DNA from: Brevibacterium aurantiacum
GTDB taxonomy: Bacteria; Actinomycetota; Actinomycetes; Actinomycetales; Brevibacteriaceae
Assembly (NCBI RefSeq): GCF_007558825.1
Contig: NZ_VLTK01000010.1
Location: 62,001 to 126,000, forward strand
Length of the DNA stretch: 64,000 nt
Direction of reading: 5' to 3'
The notes beneath the pieces are model-generated. The model worked only from the letters and a program-made list of their open reading frames with translations, did no database searches and was not told the DNA's origin. Both the position numbers and the translations under genes were made by a program. Positions 51,411-60,106 of the stretch are shown in pieces; position 1 is the stretch's first letter; the number at the start of each line of letters is the position of its first letter.

Positions 51411-53219
51411 ATGAGCGAGGCGTGGTCTTCCCCACTCCACGACCTTGGCTCCTCTTTCGAGCACTCGTCCGACACCGCTCAGCGCAGTGACTCCGAACTG
51501 TGCGCGCAGATCCGGCAGAGTTCTCCGAATTCGCCGGCCGGTCGGGCGGCCTTCGGAGAGCTCTACGCCCGGCACAGGTTGCCTGCGCTTCATGTGGCTC
51601 TGCGGCTTAATCGAGATCGCAGCCGAGCAGAGGACTCCGTCTCCGAGGCGTTCGCCAAGATCTGGCAGGCCTGGGGAAATGGAAACGGGCCTGATGACTC
51701 GTTCAAGCCCTATCTCATGGCCGCGGTGCGTTCCGAATCGTACAGACGTAAGGCCACGACTCGTGCGACCACCGCCGTTGAGCCCGACGTGCTGAGCTTT
51801 CTCGCAGGCCAGGAATTGCTCGACTACGCCGACGAGGTGGCAGAACGCGATCAGCTGGGCCGAGCGTTCAAAACTCTGCCTGACTCGTGGCAGTCTGCGA
51901 TCACGATGATCGACATCGACGGGGTCCCGGTCTCTGCTGCGGCGGAATCGATGGAGTTATCGTCAAACTCTTTCAGTTCGCTGCTCCGACGTGCCAGGGA
52001 GGGGCTGCGCCTGGCCTATCTGCAGGAGCATGTCGAACCGAGCCGCCCCGAGTGCAGTGACTATGCGGCGAATCTCGCACGTTATGTTCGCGGACAGCTG
52101 GGCCAGAGACGAATTGAATCCCTGGAAGAGCACCTGAGCTGGTGCGCACAGTGCGGCTCTCAGGCAGTCAGGCTCCGAGGACTCAATACAACTTTCCAGG
52201 CTTGGATGACCCCTGCGGTGATTGCGGCCGCGCTCATCACAATCGAGTACTTCCCCACCAGTGCAGTGCCGACAGCAGACGGAAGCATGTGGAACCTTGT
52301 GCTCGGATCGCCCTCAGGCGAAGGAACCGGGGCAGGGACGAATATCGGATCCTGGGCATCACCAGCCCCGGCAGACATCACGGCTGGCGTAGGCGCAAGC
52401 GCTACCGGTGCCAGTCTGGGGGGTCTTGCCGGGGGCACTGCCACAATGAAGGTCGCTCTCGCCTGCATCGCAGCCGCCGCGACCATAATCGCAACCTCGG
52501 CCGGCATCGTCGCGATGCAGAACGATTCTGCTCCGCAACCAGCGTCCGCTTCCGGTGATTCCGCTGTTCCAGCGACCGCTTCCACCCCGATAACCGAATC
52601 TGGTCGGGACGACGGGGTTCCGCAACCGCGGCCATCAGCCGCTCGAAGCAAGAACCATGGTCCGCGGAATGACAGGCCCTCAGCACAAGCATCTCCTCAT
52701 GACCCGTCTAGCCTCGAGAAACCGGTTGGCGTTCCTTCGGCTGAATCAGAGCAGCCACCGCAATCCGCGGGTGCCGATGACCAGGTAGCGGACTCGAAAG
52801 AACCTCGTCCGGAGCCGAGCGCGACGCCCTTGCCACAGCCGGGCTCGGATTCAGACAGCGCTGCAGACAGGCCGCAGGAATCCCCTGCCGATGCCGAAGA
52901 GCCGACTCCACCTTCCAAGGAAGTGGTCGATGCCAGGGACAGTAAGGCAACCAGCGAAACAGACTCTGACGGGCGCCCGAACGGTGACGACGGCGAGGCA
53001 CCCGCAGAGAAGCCCGATTCGGACGGAGAACCCAGCCCAGGTGACGAGCCGGAATCGAATGAGGACGATTCCGGTTCCGGGGAGGAGTCGCCCAGTCCCA
53101 GCGAGCAGCCGAACCCGGGTGAAAAAGAGCCTGGCTCTGACGACACGACAACTGGCTCGAACGACGAGGACGAAGGAATCCACTGCCATGACTTCGGTCG
53201 GTGGCACTACTGCCACTGA
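51411..53219 (+). CDS. ECF sigma factor fused to a zinc anti-sigma domain, membrane span and acidic outer tail
   Basis: 602 residues. Sigma region 2 is at ~40-115 (AFGELYARHRLPALHVALRL, RAEDSVSEAFAKIWQAW) and region 4 at ~145-205 (RAFKTLPDSWQSAITMIDIDGVPVSAAAESMELSSNSFSSLLRRAREGLR). A ZAS-type anti-sigma zinc motif follows: Cys215, His241, Cys245, Cys248 (C-x25-H-x3-C-x2-C). A hydrophobic stretch at 265-280 and a clear membrane span at ~346-369 precede a ~230-residue Pro/Ser/Asp/Glu-rich tail ending HCHDFGRWHYCH. So sigma, its inhibitor and a surface sensor appear to be one protein. The ATG at 51411 lacks a strong ribosome-binding site; GTG 51402 is possible. It diverges from the LPXTG gene, its likely target. 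Confidence 0.9.
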   Translation: MSEAWSSPLHDLGSSFEHSSDTAQRSDSELCAQIRQSSPNSPAGRAAFGELYARHRLPALHVALRLNRDRSRAEDSVSEAFAKIWQAWGNGNGPDDSFKPYLMAAVRSESYRRKATTRATTAVEPDVLSFLAGQELLDYADEVAERDQLGRAFKTLPDSWQSAITMIDIDGVPVSAAAESMELSSNSFSSLLRRAREGLRLAYLQEHVEPSRPECSDYAANLARYVRGQLGQRRIESLEEHLSWCAQCGSQAVRLRGLNTTFQAWMTPAVIAAALITIEYFPTSAVPTADGSMWNLVLGSPSGEGTGAGTNIGSWASPAPADITAGVGASATGASLGGLAGGTATMKVALACIAAAATIIATSAGIVAMQNDSAPQPASASGDSAVPATASTPITESGRDDGVPQPRPSAARSKNHGPRNDRPSAQASPHDPSSLEKPVGVPSAESEQPPQSAGADDQVADSKEPRPEPSATPLPQPGSDSDSAADRPQESPADAEEPTPPSKEVVDARDSKATSETDSDGRPNGDDGEAPAEKPDSDGEPSPGDEPESNEDDSGSGEESPSPSEQPNPGEKEPGSDDTTTGSNDEDEGIHCHDFGRWHYCH

Positions 53220-53366
53220 CGCATCTCTAGGTACCTCCGCATCGTCACCGAATGTCGTGGCTACCTGTGCCCGTCAATGTCTCCTCTACCTTCGCCTCGA
53301 TCGCTTCGGAAGACTCGCTTCGGGCCACTAATTGCGCGCCCGTTTGTCAACTGCAACCTGAAAACC

Positions 53367-53394
53367 TCGCGGTGACCACCTGATCACACCGCGA
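53367..53394 (+). terminator. Terminator-like hairpin after the sigma-fusion gene
   Basis: TCGCGGTG (53367-53374), a 12-base loop, then CACCGCGA (53387-53394), followed by the T-rich ACTATTTGTTCATTTG. Confidence 0.6.
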
Positions 53395-53463
53395 ACTATT
53401 TGTTCATTTGCCTCGGGTGATGCAAATGCTCTGCCACAAGCTTTGGTCAAATGCTGAGGTCCC

Positions 53464-54438
53464 TCACAGAGCCCCGGAACCAACCCTGTTGACTAGCCGG
53501 GAGCAATTGCGACCATCGAGAACCTCAATTGCGTTCTCGACGGCCTTGCGCCGAATCTCCACTTCCGAGTCCTTGGAGTACCAGGCAGTGTGAGGACTGA
53601 GTACCACGTTAGGAAGCGAGCAGAGAGGGTGCTGCGCCGACAGCGGTTCAGATTCGAATACGTCCAGCCCTGCACCCATGATCTGCCGCGAACGCAGAGC
53701 GGCCACCAGAGCAGACTCATCGACCACAGGACCACGTGAAGTGTTGATCAGTACTGCATCTGAACGCATCATTTCAAGCTCCCGAGCACCAATGAGGTGT
53801 TCAGTGGCCGGAATGAGCGGGACATGGATAGACACGAAATGGGCTGCGGTGAGCACCTCATCGAGAGAAAGAAGGTGCACTCCGCAGGCAGCCGCTACTG
53901 CGGGATCAGCGTACGGATCATAAGCGATGACATTGAGCCCGAATCCAGAGAGCTTGCCAACCAGTTTCTGCGGAATATTGCCGAATCCGATCAGCCCCAG
54001 GGTTCGTCCGCAAATCCGAAAAAGATCGCCCGCGGCTGTGTAGTCCCACCCGCCCGAGCGCACAGAGGTGCCGAGCTCTCCTAATCCACGAGCCAGAGAC
54101 AGAATCATGGCTGCCGCATGCTCCGACACTTCATTGAGTGATCCGTCAGGCACATTCGCGACGGCGATACCAGCCTTCGTTGCTGCGTTCACATCGATTG
54201 TGTTCACGCCGATGCCGTAGCGCGAGATCACCTTGACCCTGTCCAGTCCTGCGATCACTTCTTTGCTGATCTGCGCATATTGATTGATGACGCCATCGGC
54301 TGGCGCGCACACCTCAATGAGATCAGCGGCAGTGCGGGCCTGGGCGGGGATCATCTCGTACCCTGCACTATTGAGAATCCCCATCTCAAGCTCCAGATCT
54401 GCGAATTCATAGTCTGTGACGACGACGGTCCCTTTCAT
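53464..54438 (-). CDS. D-2-hydroxyacid dehydrogenase (phosphoglycerate dehydrogenase/CtBP-like)
   Basis: 324 residues. The NAD loop reads LGLIGFGNIPQKL, an unusual form of GxGxxG. The catalytic triad is visible as Arg in INTSRGPVVDE, Glu in GLDVFESEP and His in LSPHTAWYS. It interconverts a 2-keto acid and a D-2-hydroxy acid. Its start overlaps the end of the lyase gene by 4 bases, placing it third in the MHS transporter-lyase-dehydrogenase operon. Confidence 0.92.
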   Translation of the reverse strand: MKGTVVVTDYEFADLELEMGILNSAGYEMIPAQARTAADLIEVCAPADGVINQYAQISKEVIAGLDRVKVISRYGIGVNTIDVNAATKAGIAVANVPDGSLNEVSEHAAAMILSLARGLGELGTSVRSGGWDYTAAGDLFRICGRTLGLIGFGNIPQKLVGKLSGFGLNVIAYDPYADPAVAAACGVHLLSLDEVLTAAHFVSIHVPLIPATEHLIGARELEMMRSDAVLINTSRGPVVDESALVAALRSRQIMGAGLDVFESEPLSAQHPLCSLPNVVLSPHTAWYSKDSEVEIRRKAVENAIEVLDGRNCSRLVNRVGSGAL

Positions 54439-55328
54439 TTCCTGCCTTCTATTCCATAGTCATGATCGAGTCGCTCGAACGCTGGCAAACCGACCACTTG
54501 AGCGAACTCCGGATAGCTCGCTGCTGTGGGTCCGTGTCCCGGTGACCCGTTGACCGCCAATGCAGCCAAGGCGTCTGAAACCGCTTGGGTTGCGGTGAAA
54601 AGTGCAGTGACCGCGTAGAACACCACGCTGAATCCCAGATCCGCTAGGTCGCGTTTGGTCAAAGCCGTGGTTTCGTTACCGTCGACGATGGAGACCACTT
54701 TTGGTCCGGGGACCTTCGCCGCCACTTCTTCCACCTCGCGGATCTTCGTGATGCCGTCGACGAACACAAGGTCCACTCCGGCCTCTTGATATATCGACGC
54801 GCGTCTCACCGCCTCGGCGGTCCCCAATGGGCCGATTGCATCGGTTCGACCGATGATCAATAGATCGGCATTTCCCCGGGCCTCGATCGCACAACGCAGA
54901 TTTCGGGCGTGAGTCTCCGCGTCAACGAGGCGTAAACCACCAAGCTGACCGCAGCGCTTCGGCAGAGCTTGGTCCTCGAGGTGAATCGCTGCGGCACCCG
55001 ACTGGACGTGCTCTTGGATGGTACGTTCGATATTCGCAGGACCTCCGTAGCCGGTATCAGCATCGGCGATGACTGGAATCGAAACGGCACGAGTCATGTT
55101 TCTCGCGTGCTCAGTCATCTCTGTCTGCGAGAGCAGCCCTAGATCGGGCGCACCTAGTCGACTCGCAGTCGCTCCCAGACCGGTCAGGTAGACAGCGTCA
55201 AAGCCTGCCTGCTCGACAAGCCGCGCGCTCAACGAGTCGTATGCCCCGGGTGCCGCAATGATGTGACCGTCTTCGATGTGACCCCATAGCCGGCGGGCGG
55301 GACTCAACTCAAACCGATGTTGGTTCAT
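54435..55328 (-). CDS. Isocitrate lyase/PEP mutase superfamily lyase
   Basis: 297 residues. YDSLSARLVEQAGFDAVYLTG, the metal motif IADADTGYGG (Asp89, Asp91), HLEDQALPKRCGQLGG with Cys126 at the active-site position, and IIGRTDA are family features. Lyases read KKCGH here; this one reads KRCGQ, keeping the Cys that mutases lack. Likely reaction: cleavage of a substituted malate or methylisocitrate to pyruvate or another keto acid, or oxaloacetate decarboxylation. It overlaps the transporter gene by 20 bases and the dehydrogenase by 4. Confidence 0.9.
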   Translation of the reverse strand: MNQHRFELSPARRLWGHIEDGHIIAAPGAYDSLSARLVEQAGFDAVYLTGLGATASRLGAPDLGLLSQTEMTEHARNMTRAVSIPVIADADTGYGGPANIERTIQEHVQSGAAAIHLEDQALPKRCGQLGGLRLVDAETHARNLRCAIEARGNADLLIIGRTDAIGPLGTAEAVRRASIYQEAGVDLVFVDGITKIREVEEVAAKVPGPKVVSIVDGNETTALTKRDLADLGFSVVFYAVTALFTATQAVSDALAALAVNGSPGHGPTAASYPEFAQVVGLPAFERLDHDYGIEGRK

Positions 55329-56652
55329 GTGCTACTACTTCCTTCTGCTTAGGGGTGCGGATTTTCAACGCCGCGAAAAACGAGATCAGGCATCCAAGGC
55401 CCAAGTAGACCGCCACCAAATACCAGGACCCGCCGGTTGCGGCGACGAGGGCCGTCGCGATAAACGGGGTGAATCCGCCAGCGACGGCACTGGCGACTTG
55501 ATAGCCGACCCCAGCACCGCTATAGCGAAACTCGGCTCCGAACATTTCGGTGAATAGCGGTTGCTGAGCACTGACCACCATGTCGTGGGCGATATTGAAA
55601 AGCACAACGGCCGCGATGATGACAGCGATAGTCGACCCTGACTCGATGGCAAGGAAGAAGGGCGCTGAACCGGCAACGCCGACAAGTGAACCGATGAGAT
55701 AGACATTGCGCCTGCCGAAACGATCGGAGAGATAGGCAAAGGTCGGGATTGTGACGATACCGAGAGAACCGACTATGAGACCTATGTTGAGCATGAAGTC
55801 CTCGCTGAATCCGCCGTAAGTCGATCCATAGGAAACAGCGAAAGTGATGACGATGTAGCCCGAGATCAATTCGGCCAAGCGCATTGCGAAGATCCGCAAG
55901 AAGGCTCCAGGGTGTGCCCGCAGTGCCTCGAACAAGGGGATTCGCCTCTTGTGAGTTTTCTCCGCCTCGAGTTCAGCGGCTGCCACCCGGGCGGCCACCC
56001 CTGCGTCGTCTTCCACCTTCGCACGGACGATGAGTCCGACGACGACGAGGACGATGCTTGCGATGAAGGGGATCCTCCACCCCCAGGCGACAAACTGCTC
56101 ATCAGTAGTGAAATGACGCACTGCGAGCACCGAGCCGGTAGCCAGGATCAGGCCGACGGAATAGCCGACCTGAACTCCTGAGCTATAGAAGGCCCGCCTG
56201 GTTCGAGGAGCGTTCTCCACCGCCAGCAGTGCGGCTCCGCCCCACTCGCCGCCGACAGCAAAACCCTGAATAATCCGAAGGGACACCAGCAGCGCCGGCG
56301 CCACCCAGCCAATGGACTCATAGCCGGGCAAAAACCCGATAAGAGTAGTTGCTGAGCCCATGATGATCATGGTGAGAACCAGCATTCGCTTCCGGCCGAT
56401 ACGGTCGCCGAAGTGGCCGAACACGATTCCGCCAAGAGGACGGAAGAGAAAACCGACTCCGAAGGTAGCGAATGCCGCAAGTGTTCCAGCTACGGGACTG
56501 ATATCCGGAAAGAACTCCGTGTTGAATACCAGTGCGGCGACCAAACCGTAGAGGATGAAGTCGTACCAATCTATGACAGCTCCGGCAAAACTGCCGAATG
56601 CTGCCCGGCGCGCCGACTTCTGCGCTGCCGAAGTGAATTCTGATGTGGCCAT
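55309..56652 (-). CDS. MFS transporter, metabolite:H+ symporter (MHS) family
   Basis: 447 residues, 12 membrane segments. SFAGAVIDWYDFILYGLVAALVF opens the MHS family, GHFGDRIGRKRMLV is the loop 2-3 motif and YLSDRFGRRNVYLIG its repeat. Start is the second of two adjacent ATGs (56652), better spaced from AAGGA. It is the first gene of the operon with lyase and dehydrogenase, so it presumably imports their carboxylate substrate. It diverges from the IclR gene. Confidence 0.92.
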   Translation of the reverse strand: MATSEFTSAAQKSARRAAFGSFAGAVIDWYDFILYGLVAALVFNTEFFPDISPVAGTLAAFATFGVGFLFRPLGGIVFGHFGDRIGRKRMLVLTMIIMGSATTLIGFLPGYESIGWVAPALLVSLRIIQGFAVGGEWGGAALLAVENAPRTRRAFYSSGVQVGYSVGLILATGSVLAVRHFTTDEQFVAWGWRIPFIASIVLVVVGLIVRAKVEDDAGVAARVAAAELEAEKTHKRRIPLFEALRAHPGAFLRIFAMRLAELISGYIVITFAVSYGSTYGGFSEDFMLNIGLIVGSLGIVTIPTFAYLSDRFGRRNVYLIGSLVGVAGSAPFFLAIESGSTIAVIIAAVVLFNIAHDMVVSAQQPLFTEMFGAEFRYSGAGVGYQVASAVAGGFTPFIATALVAATGGSWYLVAVYLGLGCLISFFAALKIRTPKQKEVVAHEPTSV

Positions 56653-56700
56653 CATGATTCCTTACGTCTTTGAGGGAACCTTGGACAAGTTTCTCTGAGC

Positions 56701-56775
56701 GAACTATTATTCGTATAGCGCACAGGATCATATTCACACTTGCCCGGGTTGTCAACGCCGGACTATGAACTGTTC
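56701..56775. promoter_or_regulatory. Candidate IclR sites in the MHS-iclR divergent promoter
   Basis: GAACTATTATTCG (56701-56713) and GAACTGTTCGTTC (56767-56779) share GAACT-TT. The second holds the palindrome GAAC-T-GTTC (56767-56775). The first continues into TATAG, completing CTAT-N7-ATAG. Confidence 0.35.
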
Positions 56776-56824
56776 GTTCCGTTGCTGATCCATCGTCTCC
56801 CGACGACGTCTCAAGGAGCCTTCA

Positions 56825-57610
56825 ATGCCCGACCCCACCCGACCGGACTATTTTCTGCAGTCCCTTGAACGCGGACTCATCGTCCTACGCGCCTTCGACG
56901 CCGATCACCCTGATCGCACCCTCACTGAGGCTGCCGAAGCGACTGGACTGGGTAAGGCTACAGTTCGTCGCATCCTGCTCACATTCGTCGACCTGGGATA
57001 TATGAGGCAACGGGGACGACGCTTTGCCCTGACTCCACGAGTGCTTGACCTGGGGTTCTCCTACCTCTCCAGCCTCGAACTCGTGGGATTGGCGGAGCCC
57101 CACTTGCAGGCGCTCAGCCGCGAGCTCGGGGAATCAGTTCTATTGGCGGTTCTCGACGATTTCGACGTTCGCTACATCGCACGCGCCACCGCTCCACGCC
57201 CGATGCATGTCAACGTTCCTGTAGGGGGTCGCTCCCCGGCGCATGTCACCTCGGCAGGGAGAATCTTGCTCTCGGACTTGAACGTCAACGATCTGGAGCA
57301 CTATCTCGTTAACACGCCCTTCCAGCAGTACACGCCGTGGACCGTCACGAACAAGGCAGAGTTCCGGTCGCAGATCCAGACAGCAAAGAGCAGCGGCTGG
57401 TCGAACTCGGCTGATGAGCTCGACATCGGAATGGGAGGCGTCGCCGTCCTCGTCCCTAGGGTTCACTCGCCCTCGATCGCCTTGTCCACGGTCTTCCCCA
57501 CCTCCCGATTTGATCGGTCACAATTGGAATCAACCGTTGTCACACCTCTACGCGAGTGCGCCGAAAAGATCGCTTCAAGCCTGCGCGGTCCGGCTAAACA
57601 CTCCGAGTGA
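56825..57610 (+). CDS. IclR-family transcriptional regulator
   Basis: 261 residues. Winged helix at ~10-75 (LQSLERGLIVLRAFDADHPDRTLTEAAEATGLGKATVRRILLTFVDLGYM) and the C-terminal IclR effector domain (LGESVLLAVLDDFDVRYIARA, HVTSAGRILLS, LDIGMGGVAVLVPR). It resembles PcaR/PobR-type regulators of aromatic and carboxylate catabolism. It probably controls the divergent MHS transporter-lyase-dehydrogenase operon. Confidence 0.92.
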   Translation: MPDPTRPDYFLQSLERGLIVLRAFDADHPDRTLTEAAEATGLGKATVRRILLTFVDLGYMRQRGRRFALTPRVLDLGFSYLSSLELVGLAEPHLQALSRELGESVLLAVLDDFDVRYIARATAPRPMHVNVPVGGRSPAHVTSAGRILLSDLNVNDLEHYLVNTPFQQYTPWTVTNKAEFRSQIQTAKSSGWSNSADELDIGMGGVAVLVPRVHSPSIALSTVFPTSRFDRSQLESTVVTPLRECAEKIASSLRGPAKHSE

Positions 57611-57657
57611 GCGACTCTCGGCCATTCGATGCTCGAGGACCAGAGCAGTACAGGCTC

Positions 57658-58365
57658 TCACACCCACCGGTACTCATACTCGGGCCGGCCCGGCGTCCCA
57701 TGCCGCGGCTGTTTGACCGCCTGCTTCGTCTTCACCAGATGCTCCAGATACCGGCGCACCGTCACCCGAGAGAGCTCCAAGGTCGTTGCCACCTCAGTCG
57801 CTGATACCGCCGAGGAAGCATCCCGCACGACACCAGAGATCGCCGTCAGCGTCTCCTCGATCAACCCCTTGGGCAAGCGGCCCGAGGAGACCGAACGCAG
57901 GGCGCTGAGCGCGTTGTCCACCGAGGCCTGCGTGGCCAAGGAACCGGCGCCGGAACCGTCGAGGTTGAGGCGGAAATCCCGCTGGTTCTCCAGCTTCTCG
58001 CGGAAGATGGTGAAGGTGAACGGCTTGATCAGATACTGCGTCACCCCGCTCGAGATCGCCGAGCGGATAACCTGCAGGTGGCGTACCGCAGTGATCGCGA
58101 TGATGTCGGCACCGTAGCCCTTGGCGTTCATGCGCTTGGCCACGTCGAGCCCGTGCGAATCGGTGAGATTCATATCCAGCAGCACGATGTCGACCGGCTC
58201 CCCACTCACTCCGAAAGACTCAAACTTTTCAAGCGCATCGTGACCGGACAGGCAGGTACCGGCGACGACGAATCCGGGCACCCGGCGCACGAAGTCCGCG
58301 TGAGCCTCGGCAGTCATCGGGTCGTCTTCGACGATGAGCACACGCAGGTCGCGTTCATCGGCCAT
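57658..58365 (-). CDS. CitB/DcuR-type two-component response regulator
   Basis: 235 residues. Receiver domain with acidic pocket VLIVEDDPM, phospho-acceptor Asp in VLLDMNLTDSHG, Thr in AITAVR and Lys in LIKPF. The C-terminus carries a helix-turn-helix (VSATEVATTLELSRVTVRRYLEHLVKTKQA) as in DctR/CitB. Start at 58365, spaced 5 bases from AGGAGG. It overlaps the sensor kinase gene by 11 bases. No transporter gene flanks it, unlike most systems of this type. Confidence 0.93.
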   Translation of the reverse strand: MADERDLRVLIVEDDPMTAEAHADFVRRVPGFVVAGTCLSGHDALEKFESFGVSGEPVDIVLLDMNLTDSHGLDVAKRMNAKGYGADIIAITAVRHLQVIRSAISSGVTQYLIKPFTFTIFREKLENQRDFRLNLDGSGAGSLATQASVDNALSALRSVSSGRLPKGLIEETLTAISGVVRDASSAVSATEVATTLELSRVTVRRYLEHLVKTKQAVKQPRHGTPGRPEYEYRWV

Positions 58366-60028
58366 CATCGCCTCCTCCCTGTTCGTTCCCGGCATCTTTG
58401 CCACCCTCGCCGAGGCTATCGGCAGTCAGCGGCAATGTCACCGTGAAGATCGCTCCCCCGTCGGATTCGACCTCGAGATCACCGCCGAGTCTCGTCACAG
58501 CCTGGCGCACCAGCACCAATCCGAACCCGCGCCCACCGGATCCAGCCGGAGCGGCCTTCGCAGAGGTGCCGAGATGGAAGATCGCGTCGATCTCCTCCGT
58601 GTCGATCCCCGGCCCCGAGTCCGCAACCGTGATGATGAGTTCCCCGTCGGCGGCAACGAAGTCCGCCCACACATGTCGCTCTTCAGAATCCGCTGCAGCA
58701 TCGAAGGCGTTGTCGAGGAGGTTGCCGGCCACGGTGACCAGGTCGCGGGCGTCCAGGCTGCTCGGCGGAAGCTCACCAACAGCGGTGACGGTCAGTTCGA
58801 TGCCGCGCTCGTGAGCCTGGGCGGCCTTGCCGATCATGAGTGCCGTAATAAATGGTTCGTCAAGGGAATCGACGAACGAATCGGTCAGCCGTTGCGACTC
58901 CTGCTGATCCCGAACCGCGAAGTCCAAGGCCTCCCGCGAACGCCCCAGCTCAATCAACGTCGCCACGGTATGCAGACGGTTCGAATGCTCATGAGTCTGG
59001 GCCCGCAGTGCCTCGGACAGCGTCCGCATCGTCTCGAGCTCACCGGTGAGTTCCTGAATGTCGGTGCGATCACGCAGGGTCGCCACGGTTCCTCCAGAAC
59101 TGGAGCTGGAACCGAGCGCACCACGATCGGGCTGGCTCGCCTGCTTCTGGTTGACCACGAGCACCCGGTCACGGGTCAGGTGGATCTCATCGACGGCATC
59201 CCGACCCGACGACAACAACGATGACACGGACTGAGGCAGGGCCACCTCGGCGAGGGGAATGGGGGTGCGGTCATCGGGATCGGGCAGACCCAGCAGCTCA
59301 GCGGCCTCATCGTTGTAGAGGACCAGCTGCCCATCATCGTCGACGAGGATGAGGCCCTCGCGCAGCGAATGCAGCGCGGAGTCGTAGAACGCGAACAGGG
59401 ACTTGAGCTGCTCGGGCCCGTAGCCGAGGGTGACTCGGCGCAGGTAGCGGCTGAGTATCCAAGAGCCCAACCCACCGAGGCCGATCGCGGCAAGTCCGAC
59501 GATGATGATCTGCGGCAGTGCGGCGGCCCGGGCCACCGACAGAGTCTCCAGCGTCACCCCGACCGCGACCATGGCTGTGACCTCACCGGATGAGTCGGTG
59601 ACGGGCACGATCGCGCGCACCGACTCCCCTAGGGTTCCCTCGTACTCCTCGACCTGGCTCTCACCAGACAGGGCCTGGTCGATGCTGCCGATATAGTCCT
59701 TGCCCAACTGCTGGGGGTCCGGGTGGGTGTAGCGGGTGCGGTCGCGGTCCATGATCGTCACGAAGTCGACCTCAGCGGTGTCGATGACGGTCAGCGCATA
59801 GGGCTGCAGCTTCGCCGAGGCATCGGCGTCCTCCACCGAGGAGATGACGAAGGGGTCATGGGCGAGAGTCTCGGCGATGGAGAGCACCCGTTCCGAGGTC
59901 GCCTGCCGAGCAGAGCCCAGCGTCGAGACGTAGCTGGTGATGGACAGTGCGACGCAGACGACGGCGATGAGCGCCAGCTGCATGAAGAAGAGCCTGCGCG
60001 CCAACGGCATCAGCTTCATGCTCCTCAT
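58355..60028 (-). CDS. CitA/DcuS-type sensor histidine kinase
   Basis: 557 residues. Membrane segment ~12-32; periplasmic single-Cache domain ~35-165 (RYTHPDPQQLGKDYIG is the conserved ligand motif of CitA/DcuS); second membrane segment ~170-190; PAS domain ~215-310; SpoB-like phosphoacceptor helix TLSEALRAQTHEHSNRLHTVATLIELG; ATPase domain (LLDNAFDAA, DSGPGID, GGRGFGLVLVRQAV). It senses an extracellular citrate- or C4-dicarboxylate-like compound and phosphorylates the downstream regulator. Confidence 0.93.
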   Translation of the reverse strand: MRSMKLMPLARRLFFMQLALIAVVCVALSITSYVSTLGSARQATSERVLSIAETLAHDPFVISSVEDADASAKLQPYALTVIDTAEVDFVTIMDRDRTRYTHPDPQQLGKDYIGSIDQALSGESQVEEYEGTLGESVRAIVPVTDSSGEVTAMVAVGVTLETLSVARAAALPQIIIVGLAAIGLGGLGSWILSRYLRRVTLGYGPEQLKSLFAFYDSALHSLREGLILVDDDGQLVLYNDEAAELLGLPDPDDRTPIPLAEVALPQSVSSLLSSGRDAVDEIHLTRDRVLVVNQKQASQPDRGALGSSSSSGGTVATLRDRTDIQELTGELETMRTLSEALRAQTHEHSNRLHTVATLIELGRSREALDFAVRDQQESQRLTDSFVDSLDEPFITALMIGKAAQAHERGIELTVTAVGELPPSSLDARDLVTVAGNLLDNAFDAAADSEERHVWADFVAADGELIITVADSGPGIDTEEIDAIFHLGTSAKAAPAGSGGRGFGLVLVRQAVTRLGGDLEVESDGGAIFTVTLPLTADSLGEGGKDAGNEQGGGDDGR

Positions 60029-60106
60029 GAGTCGTCCATCAAGCTCTTCGCTCCTGTTCTCTTCAGCGGGTCAGGCGACCGCGCTGCAGACACAATCTAT
60101 GCGAGC

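Noticed and set aside
51164..51475. 103-codon minus-strand frame between the LPXTG and sigma-fusion genes
   Set aside because: Overlaps the sigma gene start, no ribosome-binding site, and mixed composition without domains. I treat the region as regulatory.
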